In this document: positions 13,009 to 20,540 of the stretch, piece by piece | Layout of the letters: the number at the start of each line of letters is the position of its first letter | How positions within the stretch are numbered: position 1 is the stretch's first letter | Made by a program: the position numbers and the translations under genes | The notes under the pieces: model-generated | What the model saw: only the letters and a program-made list of their open reading frames with translations | What the model was told of the DNA's origin: nothing | Database searches by the model: none | DNA from: Gracilibacillus oryzae | Lineage (GTDB): Bacteria; Bacillota; Bacilli; Bacillales; Amphibacillaceae | Length of the DNA: 64,000 bases | Direction of reading: 5' to 3' | Assembly (NCBI RefSeq): GCF_009498735.1 | Contig: NZ_ML762425.1 | Location: 26,011 to 90,010, forward strand

Positions 13009-13038
13009 TATTTTGTTAAAAAGTGAGTAAAACTATAC
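13009..13038 (-). promoter_or_regulatory. Candidate sigma-G promoter of the spoVA operon
   Basis: On the minus strand GTATA (-35, 13034-13038) and CAAAATA (-10, 13009-13015) are 18 bases apart. This matches the sigma-G pattern GHATR-N18-CATNHTA with one -10 mismatch. Forespore expression is expected for spoVA genes. Confidence 0.55.
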
Positions 13039-13183
13039 TGAGAAAATATTAGGATATAATTAGAAGATATGGTAATATATAATTAGTGAATTTTTGACAA
13101 ATACAAAGAAAAATTGAGGTAATTTGAAACTTTTGGCTATTCTCAATCGTCTATATAGAAGAGGGGTCGAGGAGGAGTGTCAA

Positions 13184-13636
13184 ATGTGGAAAAAATTAAT
13201 TTTAATCATGCTGTTGATTACTTGTTTTGGCCTGATAATAGGTGCTTTTGTTGCCGAATCAATGAAGACATCTTTAGTAGAGACTGTGAACTTTAGTGAA
13301 CAATATGAAGATTATATTATACATATACGTATCGAGGCTTTAAATGATAAAGAAAAATTTCAAGTGCTTCGTTCGTTAGAATATACTGGTGATGAAATAG
13401 TGGAAATAAAACACAGGACACCACTAACAGCAGTGACGCTCAATAAAGAAAATGCTGTTTTTACCGGAAGCCATAGAACAATGTTTTTAAACCCGGGTAA
13501 CAGTTATCACCCACAAAAGCGGATGGAATTTTCAAATTTATCAAAAGGTTCACATACAATCTATATTCATACCCAATTTCTGCTTAATGATGAGCGAATT
13601 GATATTAAGTCAAAAGGAGAGCTCCGTTTCGAATAG
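13184..13636 (+). CDS. Membrane-anchored protein of unknown function
   Basis: I choose the ATG at 13184 because GGAGGAG lies 6 bases upstream; a longer TTG-started frame from 13124 has no ribosome site. The 150-residue product has one hydrophobic N-terminal segment (LILIMLLITCFGLIIGAF). It is followed by a beta-strand-like extracellular part without recognisable motifs (for example SLEYTGDEIVEIKHR and SHTIYIHTQF). It probably sits in the membrane with its domain outside. It stands alone and converges with a lipoprotein gene. I do not recognise a family. Confidence 0.7.
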   Translation: MWKKLILIMLLITCFGLIIGAFVAESMKTSLVETVNFSEQYEDYIIHIRIEALNDKEKFQVLRSLEYTGDEIVEIKHRTPLTAVTLNKENAVFTGSHRTMFLNPGNSYHPQKRMEFSNLSKGSHTIYIHTQFLLNDERIDIKSKGELRFE

Positions 13637-13655
13637 AGCACTCCTTTATTTTTCT
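13614..13655. terminator. Terminator between two convergent genes
   Basis: AAAGGAG-A-GCTC pairs with GAGC-A-CTCCTTT around an 11-base loop, with one A-A mismatch, and is followed by TATTTTT. It overlaps the 3' ends of both flanking genes. Confidence 0.65.
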
Positions 13656-14323
13656 ATTATTTCTTCTTCTGCTTTTGTAAAAGTAACTTTCTGCATATTA
13701 TTGGCTTCGGATTGCAAAATATCAACTGAAAATTCATTTTGATTAATCCATTCAGGATTTGATAATCGTATTTCACCAAACTCTTTCAAGTTTTGTTCGA
13801 AATTTTTTTTCCTCCATTTATCCAGATTAAAAATAACCATTTCATCAGAATGACGATGTTCAAATATAATGAGGAAATCTTCTTCTGAAGGAGATGGGAC
13901 AATACTTTTCAGGTGAACAAAATCATTTAATAACATACTGCGCTTTGGGTTATTCTGGTCTAAAAGAAGATAGGAGCAATTATTTATATTACAGTTAAAA
14001 GATAATAAGTATAAATTCTCTATTTCGAGTTCTTCTAATGTCATTGTGTTAATTCCAATTTGTTTATTTTCAAAAGTACTAAGAAAGTAGCTTAAAATGG
14101 GTATTTCTTCTGTATCAATTTCTATAATCTCGTTATCAACCGATAAATCAATAGTTTTATCATCTGGCAATGGTTCTTTCTTGACTGGAGTATTGTCTGT
14201 AGTGGTTGCTATAATATCGTTCGTTTCTTCCTCTGTGTCATCGGTGATATTAGCTGTGATATCCTTATTGGAACACCCGACGAAAAAGATGAGAAGCAGG
14301 ATAGTTAACCCTTTTTTAATCAA
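13646..14323 (-). CDS. Lipoprotein of unknown function
   Basis: I place the start at the TTG at 14323: GGAGGG lies six bases upstream, and it gives a compact lipoprotein signal (KKGLTILLLIFFVGCSNK) with the lipobox Cys near residue 17. A frame from an ATG at 14350 would add nine residues and bury that ribosome site. The product is 225 residues. An acidic, Thr-rich linker (about residues 20-65) precedes a domain with NCNINNCSYLLLDQNNPKR and FLIIFEHRHSDEMVIFNL. I see no catalytic motif and do not recognise a family. Confidence 0.75.
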   Translation of the reverse strand: MIKKGLTILLLIFFVGCSNKDITANITDDTEEETNDIIATTTDNTPVKKEPLPDDKTIDLSVDNEIIEIDTEEIPILSYFLSTFENKQIGINTMTLEELEIENLYLLSFNCNINNCSYLLLDQNNPKRSMLLNDFVHLKSIVPSPSEEDFLIIFEHRHSDEMVIFNLDKWRKKNFEQNLKEFGEIRLSNPEWINQNEFSVDILQSEANNMQKVTFTKAEEEIIEK

Positions 14324-14477
14324 TCTCTTCCCTCCAATCATTTTAGTCAAAAATTAAAAGTTGCTAGAACTTTATACTTAGTTATTATTTCTCAAAAGCC
14401 AAAGGATTTCAACCTTAATTTGTTTATCTTTACTTAAATTTATCAATCCCCATCTCAAGTTATGGAATATTTCAAGG

Positions 14478-14505
14478 TTGTATTCAAAAAAATATCCAGT
14501 ATAAT
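14478..14505 (+). promoter_or_regulatory. Promoter of the 22-residue peptide gene
   Basis: TTGTAT (14478-14483) and a perfect TATAAT (14500-14505) are 16 bases apart. Transcription would begin near 14512, about 30 bases before the small ORF. Confidence 0.6.
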
Positions 14506-14541
14506 AAAAGAAATACAGTATTGAAAGAGGAGTGTGTGTAA

Positions 14542-14610
14542 ATGTTCGGTGTTATTGAAATGATCTTACTTTTAGGACTAATTGGGTTTAGTATTTTCGA
14601 CCGTGTATAA
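14542..14610 (+). CDS. Putative 22-residue membrane peptide
   Basis: An ATG at 14542, nine bases after AGAGGAG, opens a 22-codon frame that reads MFGVIEMILLLGLIGFSIFD and two more residues. It is almost entirely hydrophobic, enough for one membrane helix, with a charged end. It has its own promoter upstream and a strong terminator 22 bases after the stop, so the transcript would be about 155 bases. The compact layout supports a real gene, but no homologue can be named. It could be a small regulatory membrane protein, a type I toxin, or the coding part of a dual-function small RNA. Confidence 0.5.
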   Translation: MFGVIEMILLLGLIGFSIFDRV

Positions 14611-14631
14611 GATTGAACAAGCAAGCATTGG

Positions 14632-14668
14632 GAAAATTCCTCTTTTTGTAGAAGAGGATTTTCTTTTT
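14632..14668 (+). terminator. Terminator of the small peptide gene
   Basis: GAAAATTCCTCTT pairs with AGAGGATTTTC in a long imperfect stem with a T/A-rich loop, followed by TTTTT. Confidence 0.75.
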
Positions 14669-15191
14669 GCAACGGAAAGGAATTATGAATGAAGTTAGCT
14701 CCATACAGGTAGAAATTAGTTAGCCTGCGAATCGCTCTTTATTGCTAGGTCACAGTCTGGCTGTAGTAGGTATTAGATAGCTTTTCATCTCTAGGAAAAA
14801 GTTATTTTAACTTACAACATAAGCAGGAAACCAGTTGAATGGTGTATCTGTATTTTCCCAATAATTATAATTATTATCTATTTTAAATAACTTATTCTTC
14901 CTATTATGGTGGTTCGATGTGCGATTATGTCCTCGTATAACCTGTTGCCTAATTGTTAAATCCCCCGAAAGTCACTTCATTACCATGGTAAGACTTTTTG
15001 TCGAAAATGATCAAACTTTATGTGAAATTGAGGATTATTTGTCTGCTTTTCTGTTTCTATTTACAAGTCCTGTTTTTTTTGGGATAATCAAAAGCATTCA
15101 GCAGATTGTAATTTCATGTAAAATGTGTTTATAAAAGTGAATAAAGGGAAAATATATATCAATTATTAGTTGAAAGGGGTAACATGGGGCA
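14669..15191. other. Intergenic stretch without a supported gene
   Basis: About 520 bases between the small peptide gene and the Spo0E-like gene. Frames here have no ribosome sites or family features. TTTGTCGAAA at about 14998-15007 contains the Spo0A-box core TGTCGAA. TTGTAA and TATAAA near 15107-15136 could be a weak promoter for the Spo0E-like gene. Confidence 0.4.
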
Positions 15192-15353
15192 ATGACTAGA
15201 TATCCATTGGAACTGATGAGTAAAATTGAAAAGCTGCGTAAAGAAATGACCGATGTTGCTCTAACGAAAGGGATTACAAGCAAAGAATCACTTAATATTA
15301 GTCAGGAATTAGATCGATTATTAAACGATTATGAGTACTATAGAAAAAAGTAA
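15192..15353 (+). CDS. Spo0E-like aspartyl-phosphate phosphatase
   Basis: A 53-residue protein starting MTRYPLELMSKIEKLRKEM. Two helices would be separated by a short turn, and the second contains SQELDRLLNDYEYY. SQELD is the signature of Spo0E-family phosphatases, which remove phosphate from Spo0A and so delay sporulation. AAAGGGG lies about 12 bases upstream, and GGGGCA sits directly before the ATG. The gene stands alone, with a bidirectional terminator just after it. Confidence 0.85.
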   Translation: MTRYPLELMSKIEKLRKEMTDVALTKGITSKESLNISQELDRLLNDYEYYRKK

Positions 15354-15357
15354 ATGA

Positions 15358-15398
15358 AGAGCAAGATAAATAACTATAATTTATCTTGCTCTGATTTT
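15358..15398. terminator. Bidirectional terminator between the Spo0E-like gene and patA
   Basis: AGAGCAAGATAAAT (15358-15371) is perfectly complementary to ATTTATCTTGCTCT (15379-15392), with T-rich sequence after it on the plus strand. Confidence 0.85.
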
Positions 15399-15424
15399 AA
15401 ATGGTTTTAAAAGCATACATACAG

Positions 15425-16585
15425 TTATTTACCTGTTTCCTTAAAATAATTTTCTAATCGATTCATCCCTTTTTCTAATGTGGATAAATTATAAGCATAA
15501 GATAAACGTAAATATCCTTCGCCGTAGGAAGAAAATGCACTTCCTGGCACTAATGCAACTTTTGCTTTCTTAACAATATCCATTGCAATATCAAAAGAAG
15601 AATGCCCCAACTCTGAAACATCAATGAAGAAATAAAAACCCCCGTCAGGGATGTATGTTTGTAAACCTAATGCTTGGCATCTCCCAATAATATAATCTCT
15701 TCGCTTCTTATAGGCCTCTTTCATTTCTTCAGGATCATTTTTTCCATTTTTAATTGCTTCTAAAGCTGCATATTGGCTAATGGAGCTGGCGCAGGATACA
15801 TTATATTGGTGGACTTTCAATATGTGTTTTGCTAACCAGGATGGTGCAAGTATATAGCCGATTCGGAATCCGGTCATTGAGTGGGACTTTGATACTCCAT
15901 TTATGATAATTAATTGATCACGGATACTGGTAAAACGGCCGATAGAAAAATGTTCTTTGTCATATACTAATTCACTGTAAATTTCATCAGCGACTAGAAA
16001 GATCTCTTTATCTTTAATTAAACTTGAAATTTCTTCTAATTCTTGTTCGCTTAAAGTTACTCCAGTTGGATTAGATGGATAAGGGATAAGAATTGCTTTT
16101 GTTTTTGGTGTAATATAGTCTTCGATCAAATCTGCTGTCAGTTTAAAAGCATTTTGCCTTGTGTCAATGTGTACCGGCTGTGCTCCAGCCAATTTTATTA
16201 ATGGCTCATAACCCGGGTATACAGGTCCTGGCAGAATCACTTCATCTCCTTCCTTAAGTATTGTACGCAATGTAATGTCTATAGCCTGAGAAGCACCGAC
16301 TGTTACAATGATCTCATCCTCTGGCTGATAGGAGAGTTTGTATTTATCTTTGACAAATTCCGATATGGCTTTTCTTAACGGAAGGATGCCTGCATTATGT
16401 GTATAAGTTGTGTAATTCTGATCGATTGCCAATTTTGCACTTTCTTTTACATGTTCAGGGGTTGGGAAATCAGGTTGTCCAATAGTTAAAGAAAGGATAT
16501 CTTCTTGTCCTTGAACTAAATTAAAGAATTTCCGTATCCCTGAAATCTCAATTGCCTTTACTTCCTCATTTAGTAGATGTTCCAT
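15425..16585 (-). CDS. patA: Aminotransferase A (PLP-dependent, class I/II)
   Basis: PatA is a fold-type I aminotransferase; in B. subtilis it is linked to the diaminopimelate/lysine branch as an N-acetyl-diaminopimelate aminotransferase candidate. The start at 16585 (MEHLLNEEVKAIEISGIRKF) has GGAGGG six bases upstream; a longer frame from 16615 lacks one. The product is 386 residues. LTIGQPDFPTPEHV, GASQAIDITLR, IPYPSNPTGV and the PLP-lysine region NGVSKSHSMTGFRIGY are all present. dapH and dapL lie about 3-5 kb away, so three enzymes of acetylated diaminopimelate synthesis are in one neighbourhood. Confidence 0.93.
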   Translation of the reverse strand: MEHLLNEEVKAIEISGIRKFFNLVQGQEDILSLTIGQPDFPTPEHVKESAKLAIDQNYTTYTHNAGILPLRKAISEFVKDKYKLSYQPEDEIIVTVGASQAIDITLRTILKEGDEVILPGPVYPGYEPLIKLAGAQPVHIDTRQNAFKLTADLIEDYITPKTKAILIPYPSNPTGVTLSEQELEEISSLIKDKEIFLVADEIYSELVYDKEHFSIGRFTSIRDQLIIINGVSKSHSMTGFRIGYILAPSWLAKHILKVHQYNVSCASSISQYAALEAIKNGKNDPEEMKEAYKKRRDYIIGRCQALGLQTYIPDGGFYFFIDVSELGHSSFDIAMDIVKKAKVALVPGSAFSSYGEGYLRLSYAYNLSTLEKGMNRLENYFKETGK

Positions 16586-16702
16586 AATATTTCCCTCCAA
16601 AATACTTCCCAACAATTATAAATACGTTGATTTATGGCGATAATTTTAGTGTACTGACATATTCTATCATAAAAATAAACAGTATAGAAAGAAGGAATAA
16701 AG

Positions 16703-17029
16703 TTGTGGGAAGAAGTTTGGAATGAGATGTTGAGAATAATGGATATTCTGATGATTACAATGCAAAAAGAAGTTATGGTTATTATTTTCGCAGTAGGGTT
16801 ATTATTAACAGGATTCTATATATTACAACCTTTTATAAGGATTCTTATCGCTTTGGAGTGGGAGAACTTTTTGACATTTATCTTTGTAAGTATTTCAGGA
16901 CTTTGGTTAATGAACCATCTAGTCCCCTCTATAGACAAAAAGTACTATATCTATACTATTATCACATTTTCCGTTTGTGTAGTTATTCAAAGATTATGGG
17001 CAATTTTGAAAATGAGGGCTAAATATTGA
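16703..17029 (+). CDS. Small membrane protein of unknown function
   Basis: A 108-residue protein read from a TTG at 16703, six bases after AGAAGGAA. About three hydrophobic segments are visible: VMVIIFAVGLLLTGFYIL, FLTFIFVSISGLWLMNHLV and YIYTIITFSVCVVIQRLWAI. No catalytic or binding motif is seen. It stands alone between patA (divergent) and ykyB (convergent), with a strong terminator overlapping its end. I do not recognise a family. Confidence 0.65.
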   Translation: MWEEVWNEMLRIMDILMITMQKEVMVIIFAVGLLLTGFYILQPFIRILIALEWENFLTFIFVSISGLWLMNHLVPSIDKKYYIYTIITFSVCVVIQRLWAILKMRAKY

Positions 17030-17052
17030 TAGAATTTAGCCCTCATTTTTTT
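17011..17052. terminator. Terminator between the membrane protein gene and ykyB
   Basis: AATGAGGGCTAAAT pairs perfectly with ATTTAGCCCTCATT around a nine-base loop, followed by TTTTT. It lies in the 3' ends of both convergent genes. Confidence 0.85.
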
Positions 17053-17507
17053 CTTTTATGGTAAAAAGGTGAGAGAGAAGTGGAACGTAAATAGGAAGAA
17101 GTTAGAGCAACTGGTTTAGTTGTATTTTTTGACACAGAAGACGTTCGCTTTGGCCATTTTAAGTATTCAATCAGAATATTCTTTGCTTTTGTAAGAGATA
17201 AATTTGTCTTAGGATTGCGATAATTGTTGTCAAGGTTACCAAGATGTTCTAATTCTTTCATATCTTCTTTTGTAGGTGGCATGTGAAAGAAGTATTCCCC
17301 AACTTTCACCAGCATAACTGAATGTTGTCTGCTTTGTTTCGGATTATTAGAAAAGTGAAGCCCGATTTTCTTTGCTTTTTGATCACGCAGCAATTGAACC
17401 ATTGTTGCTTTTTTTAATTTATATAAATAAGACGGATCTGGGGCAGTCTTAGCATGTCTATTTACAATAAACAATGCTTGTCCGATTAGATTTGTCTTGT
17501 CTGTCAT
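17043..17507 (-). CDS. ykyB: YkyB family protein
   Basis: A soluble 154-residue protein. I start it at the ATG at 17507 (MTDKTNLIGQALFIVNRHAK), which has CGGAGGTGACAGA just upstream, rather than at 17549. The conserved blocks VNRHAKTAPDPSYLY, KKIGLHFSNNP, YFFHMPPTKEDMKEL and YRNPKTNLSLTKAK match B. subtilis YkyB as I remember it. The function is unknown. The Lys/Ser-rich C terminus is probably disordered. Proximity to patA matches B. subtilis. Confidence 0.88.
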   Translation of the reverse strand: MTDKTNLIGQALFIVNRHAKTAPDPSYLYKLKKATMVQLLRDQKAKKIGLHFSNNPKQSRQHSVMLVKVGEYFFHMPPTKEDMKELEHLGNLDNNYRNPKTNLSLTKAKNILIEYLKWPKRTSSVSKNTTKPVALTSSYLRSTSLSPFYHKRKK

Positions 17508-17576
17508 TCTGTCACCTCCGAATTCAAGTGAATAAAACAGTAGAAGCATAAGATTAACTTAGCTTCTACTCCTACT

Positions 17577-18197
17577 TTAATTCATTGCTTTAATATCTTC
17601 AACTATTTGTTTCATATTATCTGCTTTCGTCCCATTATATCCTTTTATCGCATAGCCATCAGGTGTGACCAGGTAGAAGGTAGTCTGATGAATTACTTGA
17701 TCACTGTTTTCTGGATTCTCTACAAGAGCTTTAAATGATTTGGAGGCAAATTGTTTAATTTCTTCATCATTATATCCTGTGAGTAAATTCCAGTTTTCAA
17801 AAGTAGCCCCTCTATCTTCTGCATATTGCTTTAATAATTCCGGTGTGTCATTTGCAGGATCGACAGAAAAGGAGACAAGCTCAGCCTCTACCCCTGCATC
17901 AGCTAATTGCTGCTGTAATCGGGACATATTTGCTGTCATCGCAGGACAAACTGTTGTGCAATTAGTAAATACCATATTAGCAACCCAAAACTTTCCATCT
18001 AATTGCTTCTTGGAAAATTCTTCACCTTCCTGGTTGGTAAATGTAAAGTCCTGCACCTCAATTTCAAAATCGCCCTTATATTGTGTACCTTTAGTTTCCT
18101 CACTTTTGCCTGATGCATTATTACCGTCACTTGCTGTGCCACAAGCAGTAAGGGCGAGAGCAGTAATAAGCAGTAATAATATTGATTTTATCTTCAT
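17577..18197 (-). CDS. ypmQ: SCO1/SenC-type copper chaperone lipoprotein
   Basis: Sco proteins bind copper and help build the CuA centre of cytochrome c oxidase. The ATG at 18197 sits nine bases after GAAAGG and opens a lipoprotein signal with lipobox LTAC, so the mature 206-residue product would be tethered outside the membrane. The thioredoxin-like domain has the copper-binding TNCTTVCPAM (CxxxC) and the later His in VIHQTTFYLV, all three ligands intact. It follows the ykuE-like gene by five bases. Its likely client, the caa3 oxidase, is encoded at 51-55 kb. Confidence 0.92.
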   Translation of the reverse strand: MKIKSILLLLITALALTACGTASDGNNASGKSEETKGTQYKGDFEIEVQDFTFTNQEGEEFSKKQLDGKFWVANMVFTNCTTVCPAMTANMSRLQQQLADAGVEAELVSFSVDPANDTPELLKQYAEDRGATFENWNLLTGYNDEEIKQFASKSFKALVENPENSDQVIHQTTFYLVTPDGYAIKGYNGTKADNMKQIVEDIKAMN

Positions 18198-18202
18198 CTT
18201 AA

Positions 18203-19054
18203 TCAACCTTTCTTTAATTCGTATAATGTAACTTCCGGCTTACATAGAAAGCGGTATGGCAACCTTGTCGTGCCTATTCCTCTGCTTACATACAGCTGAA
18301 GCGGCCTGGTTCCAACCTGATAATACCCTTCCACATATTTCTCTGCTAAATAAGGTGTATATATATATCCTAATAATGGCATTTGAACTTGTCCGCCATG
18401 ACTGTGTCCGGAGATTTGGACATCAATATCATAATCTTTTACAGTGTCAGCATAATCAGGCTCATGAACTAATAATATAGTAAAATCTATCTTTTCTTCT
18501 GATTGAATTGCTGCTTCTGTATCGGGCTGGCCAAGCATAATATCGTCCAGGCCTGCTAGCATGATCTTATCGCCGTTTCTTTCTAACAAACTATGGCTAT
18601 TTTTCAGCAATTGAAAACCTGCATTATCGAATACTTGTTTTACAATATCTGTACCGTAACCTCCATGATCATGATTGCCGTATATCCAATACTTGCCGTC
18701 AGGTGCACTCATACTTGATAAAGTGGAGACGATTTGATTATCCCAGCTAAACTCCTGGGGATGATCCACCAGATCGCCTGTGAAGGTAATTACATCAGGG
18801 TTCATTGCATTTATTTCCTTGACTAGTTCTTTTAGCTGTTCTATCGAATAGTGAAATCCAAGATGAGTGTCACTAAATTGTAAGATCTTATACGAATCAA
18901 AACCAGCAGGGATGTTTGGTGATTGAATAGGAACATGATGGATATCGAGCAATTTTGGTTCTATTTCTTTTGCATAATAATAAGTTCCACCACCAATACC
19001 GAATATTGAGATGATTCCTCCAATCATTCGTTTTAAAAATGTACGACGGTTCAT
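18203..19054 (-). CDS. ykuE: Tat-exported metallophosphoesterase, YkuE family
   Basis: A 283-residue calcineurin-like phosphoesterase. The N terminus MNRRTFLKRMIGGIISIFG has a twin-arginine motif followed by a hydrophobic stretch, as in B. subtilis YkuE, which is exported by the Tat system and bound to the wall. Metal-binding motifs are in order: FSDTHLG, FTGDLVD, YGNHDHGG, LVHEPDYA and ISGHSHGGQ. The physiological substrate is not known. It is first in a two-gene unit with the sco gene. Confidence 0.92.
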   Translation of the reverse strand: MNRRTFLKRMIGGIISIFGIGGGTYYYAKEIEPKLLDIHHVPIQSPNIPAGFDSYKILQFSDTHLGFHYSIEQLKELVKEINAMNPDVITFTGDLVDHPQEFSWDNQIVSTLSSMSAPDGKYWIYGNHDHGGYGTDIVKQVFDNAGFQLLKNSHSLLERNGDKIMLAGLDDIMLGQPDTEAAIQSEEKIDFTILLVHEPDYADTVKDYDIDVQISGHSHGGQVQMPLLGYIYTPYLAEKYVEGYYQVGTRPLQLYVSRGIGTTRLPYRFLCKPEVTLYELKKG

Positions 19055-19213
19055 TATCTAATACCTTTCCTAATAAATATTGAATTCTATTATAGCATGA
19101 GTTTTAAAAATGAGCTTATCAAACAATCGAAATACACACAATTTTTAAAATTATGTTAGAATAGGTAGAGTGAAAGCTTTACTCCTTCACCAAATTTTTA
19201 AAGGAGTGTCAAC

Positions 19214-19657
19214 ATGTCAAGTTTATTAAAACAGAGATTAGAAGGGTTATATGTAAAGGAAATAATGATACCAGCAGAGAAAGTAGCACATGTACAAATA
19301 GGGAATCCAATTTAACATGCATTGCTTGTCTTAGTAGAATCAGGTTATTCATCTGTTCCGGTACTGGATTCAGATTATAAATATAAAGGAACAATTGCCA
19401 AAACACCTATATTAAAAAGTGTGATGGGAATGGAGCGGTTTGAAATGGAAAGGCTGTCAGAAATAAAAGTAGAGGATGTAATGCATAAAGAACAGCCGAC
19501 AGTCAAGCAAGATACGGATTTCTTAACAGCAATTAAAGTAGTCATTGATCATGCTTTTGCATGTGTTGTAAATGAAGAAAACCATTTTGTTGGAATATTA
19601 ACGAGAAGAGCTATTTTAAAAGAAGTAAATAAATCAGTCTATATAGAGCAATCATAA
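19214..19657 (+). pseudogene. darB: CBS-domain c-di-AMP receptor, interrupted by an in-frame TAA
   Basis: The frame opens at an ATG at 19214 shortly after AAGGAG and encodes LYVKEIMIPAEKVAHVQIGN. It is stopped by TAA at 19313-19315, and the same frame then continues HALLVLVESGYSSVPVLDSDY to a normal stop at 19657. Without the stop it would be a 147-residue protein of two CBS domains, the length and sequence type of B. subtilis DarB (YkuL/CbpB). B. subtilis has Glu at the stop position (LEHALLVL), so one GAA-to-TAA change explains it. Apo-DarB binds Rel and pyruvate carboxylase in B. subtilis. The rest of the frame shows no decay, so the change is recent or an error. Confidence 0.88.
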
Positions 19658-19724
19658 ATACTTGTACTATCAGTTTTTTTTTAGTACATTATAATAAATA
19701 TAAATAATTTGGAGGAAATGGATA

Positions 19725-20444
19725 ATGAAAATGATGGATGCAAACGAAATTATTTCGTTTATTTCAAACAGTAAGAAATCAACACCAGTAAAAGTGTATG
19801 TGAAGGGTAATAACCTTTCTGCAATAGAAGCAGCAAGTTCTGTTCAAACTTTTTTAAATGAAACAACTGGAGTTATTTTCGGTGAATGGAAAGAAGTAAA
19901 TGAACTTCTGAATACATATAAAGAGCAAATTGAAGATTATGTAATTGAAAATGACCGCAGAAATTCTGCGATTCCTTTACTTGATATGAAGAATATTAAT
20001 GCACGTATCGAGCCTGGTGCAATTATTCGCGATCAAGTTGAAATCGGAGATGGTGCGGTTGTTATGTTTGGTGCTATGATCAATATCGGATCTGTTATCG
20101 GGGAAGGTACAATGATCGATATGAATGCCTCATTAGGCGGAAGAGCAACAGTTGGTAAGAATTGCCACGTTGGAGCTGGAGCAGTGTTAGCAGGAGTTAT
20201 TGAGCCGCCTTCTGCACAGCCGGTAGTGATCGAAGATGGTGTGGTTATTGGCGCAAATGCTGTAGTGCTGGAAGGTGTAAGAGTTGGTGAAGGTGCTGTG
20301 GTTGCAGCTGGAGCAATTGTAACGAAAGATGTACCGCCAAATACCGTTGTTGCAGGAATGCCGGCAAAAGTGATTAAAGAAATTGATGATCAGACAAAAT
20401 CAAAAACAGAAATTATTGAAGCACTAAGAAAGCTTGATGATTAA
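19725..20444 (+). CDS. dapH: 2,3,4,5-tetrahydropyridine-2,6-dicarboxylate N-acetyltransferase
   Basis: DapH acetylates tetrahydrodipicolinate in the acetylase branch of diaminopimelate synthesis, which feeds lysine and peptidoglycan. The 239-residue protein has an N-terminal helical cap. A left-handed beta-helix of hexapeptide repeats follows from about residue 90 ([38 protein letters not shown]). A TTTGGAGG ribosome site lies nine bases before the ATG. A terminator in the 96-base gap separates it from dapL, yet the two enzymes act in the same pathway. Confidence 0.96.
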   Translation: MKMMDANEIISFISNSKKSTPVKVYVKGNNLSAIEAASSVQTFLNETTGVIFGEWKEVNELLNTYKEQIEDYVIENDRRNSAIPLLDMKNINARIEPGAIIRDQVEIGDGAVVMFGAMINIGSVIGEGTMIDMNASLGGRATVGKNCHVGAGAVLAGVIEPPSAQPVVIEDGVVIGANAVVLEGVRVGEGAVVAAGAIVTKDVPPNTVVAGMPAKVIKEIDDQTKSKTEIIEALRKLDD

Positions 20445-20460
20445 TATTAGCAGGGAAGAG

Positions 20461-20494
20461 CAAGACAGGATGAAGATTTCCTGTCTTGTTTTTT
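20461..20494 (+). terminator. Hairpin terminator between dapH and dapL
   Basis: CAAGACAGG pairs with CCTGTCTTG around a short A/T-rich loop and is followed by TTTTTT. It could reduce read-through into dapL. Confidence 0.75.
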
Positions 20495-20540
20495 AACAGA
20501 AAGAAGTACTGCGGCCGTTATATTGAAAGGAAGTTCAATC

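Noticed and set aside
14919-15134. Plus-strand 71-codon frame before the Spo0E-like gene
   Set aside because: No ribosome site and no recognisable domain; the supported gene starts at 15192.
19322-19657. Shortened DarB starting at TTG 19322 as a genuine gene
   Set aside because: No ribosome site, and it would lose the first part of CBS domain 1; a stop mutation in a full gene fits better.
19660-19690. Inverted repeat TGTACTA/TAGTACA before dapH as a regulatory element
   Set aside because: Only seven base pairs around an oligo-T loop; it may simply be a weak terminator of darB or chance.
20445-20540. Lysine riboswitch between dapH and dapL
   Set aside because: Too short and without the conserved L-box elements; only a terminator is present.
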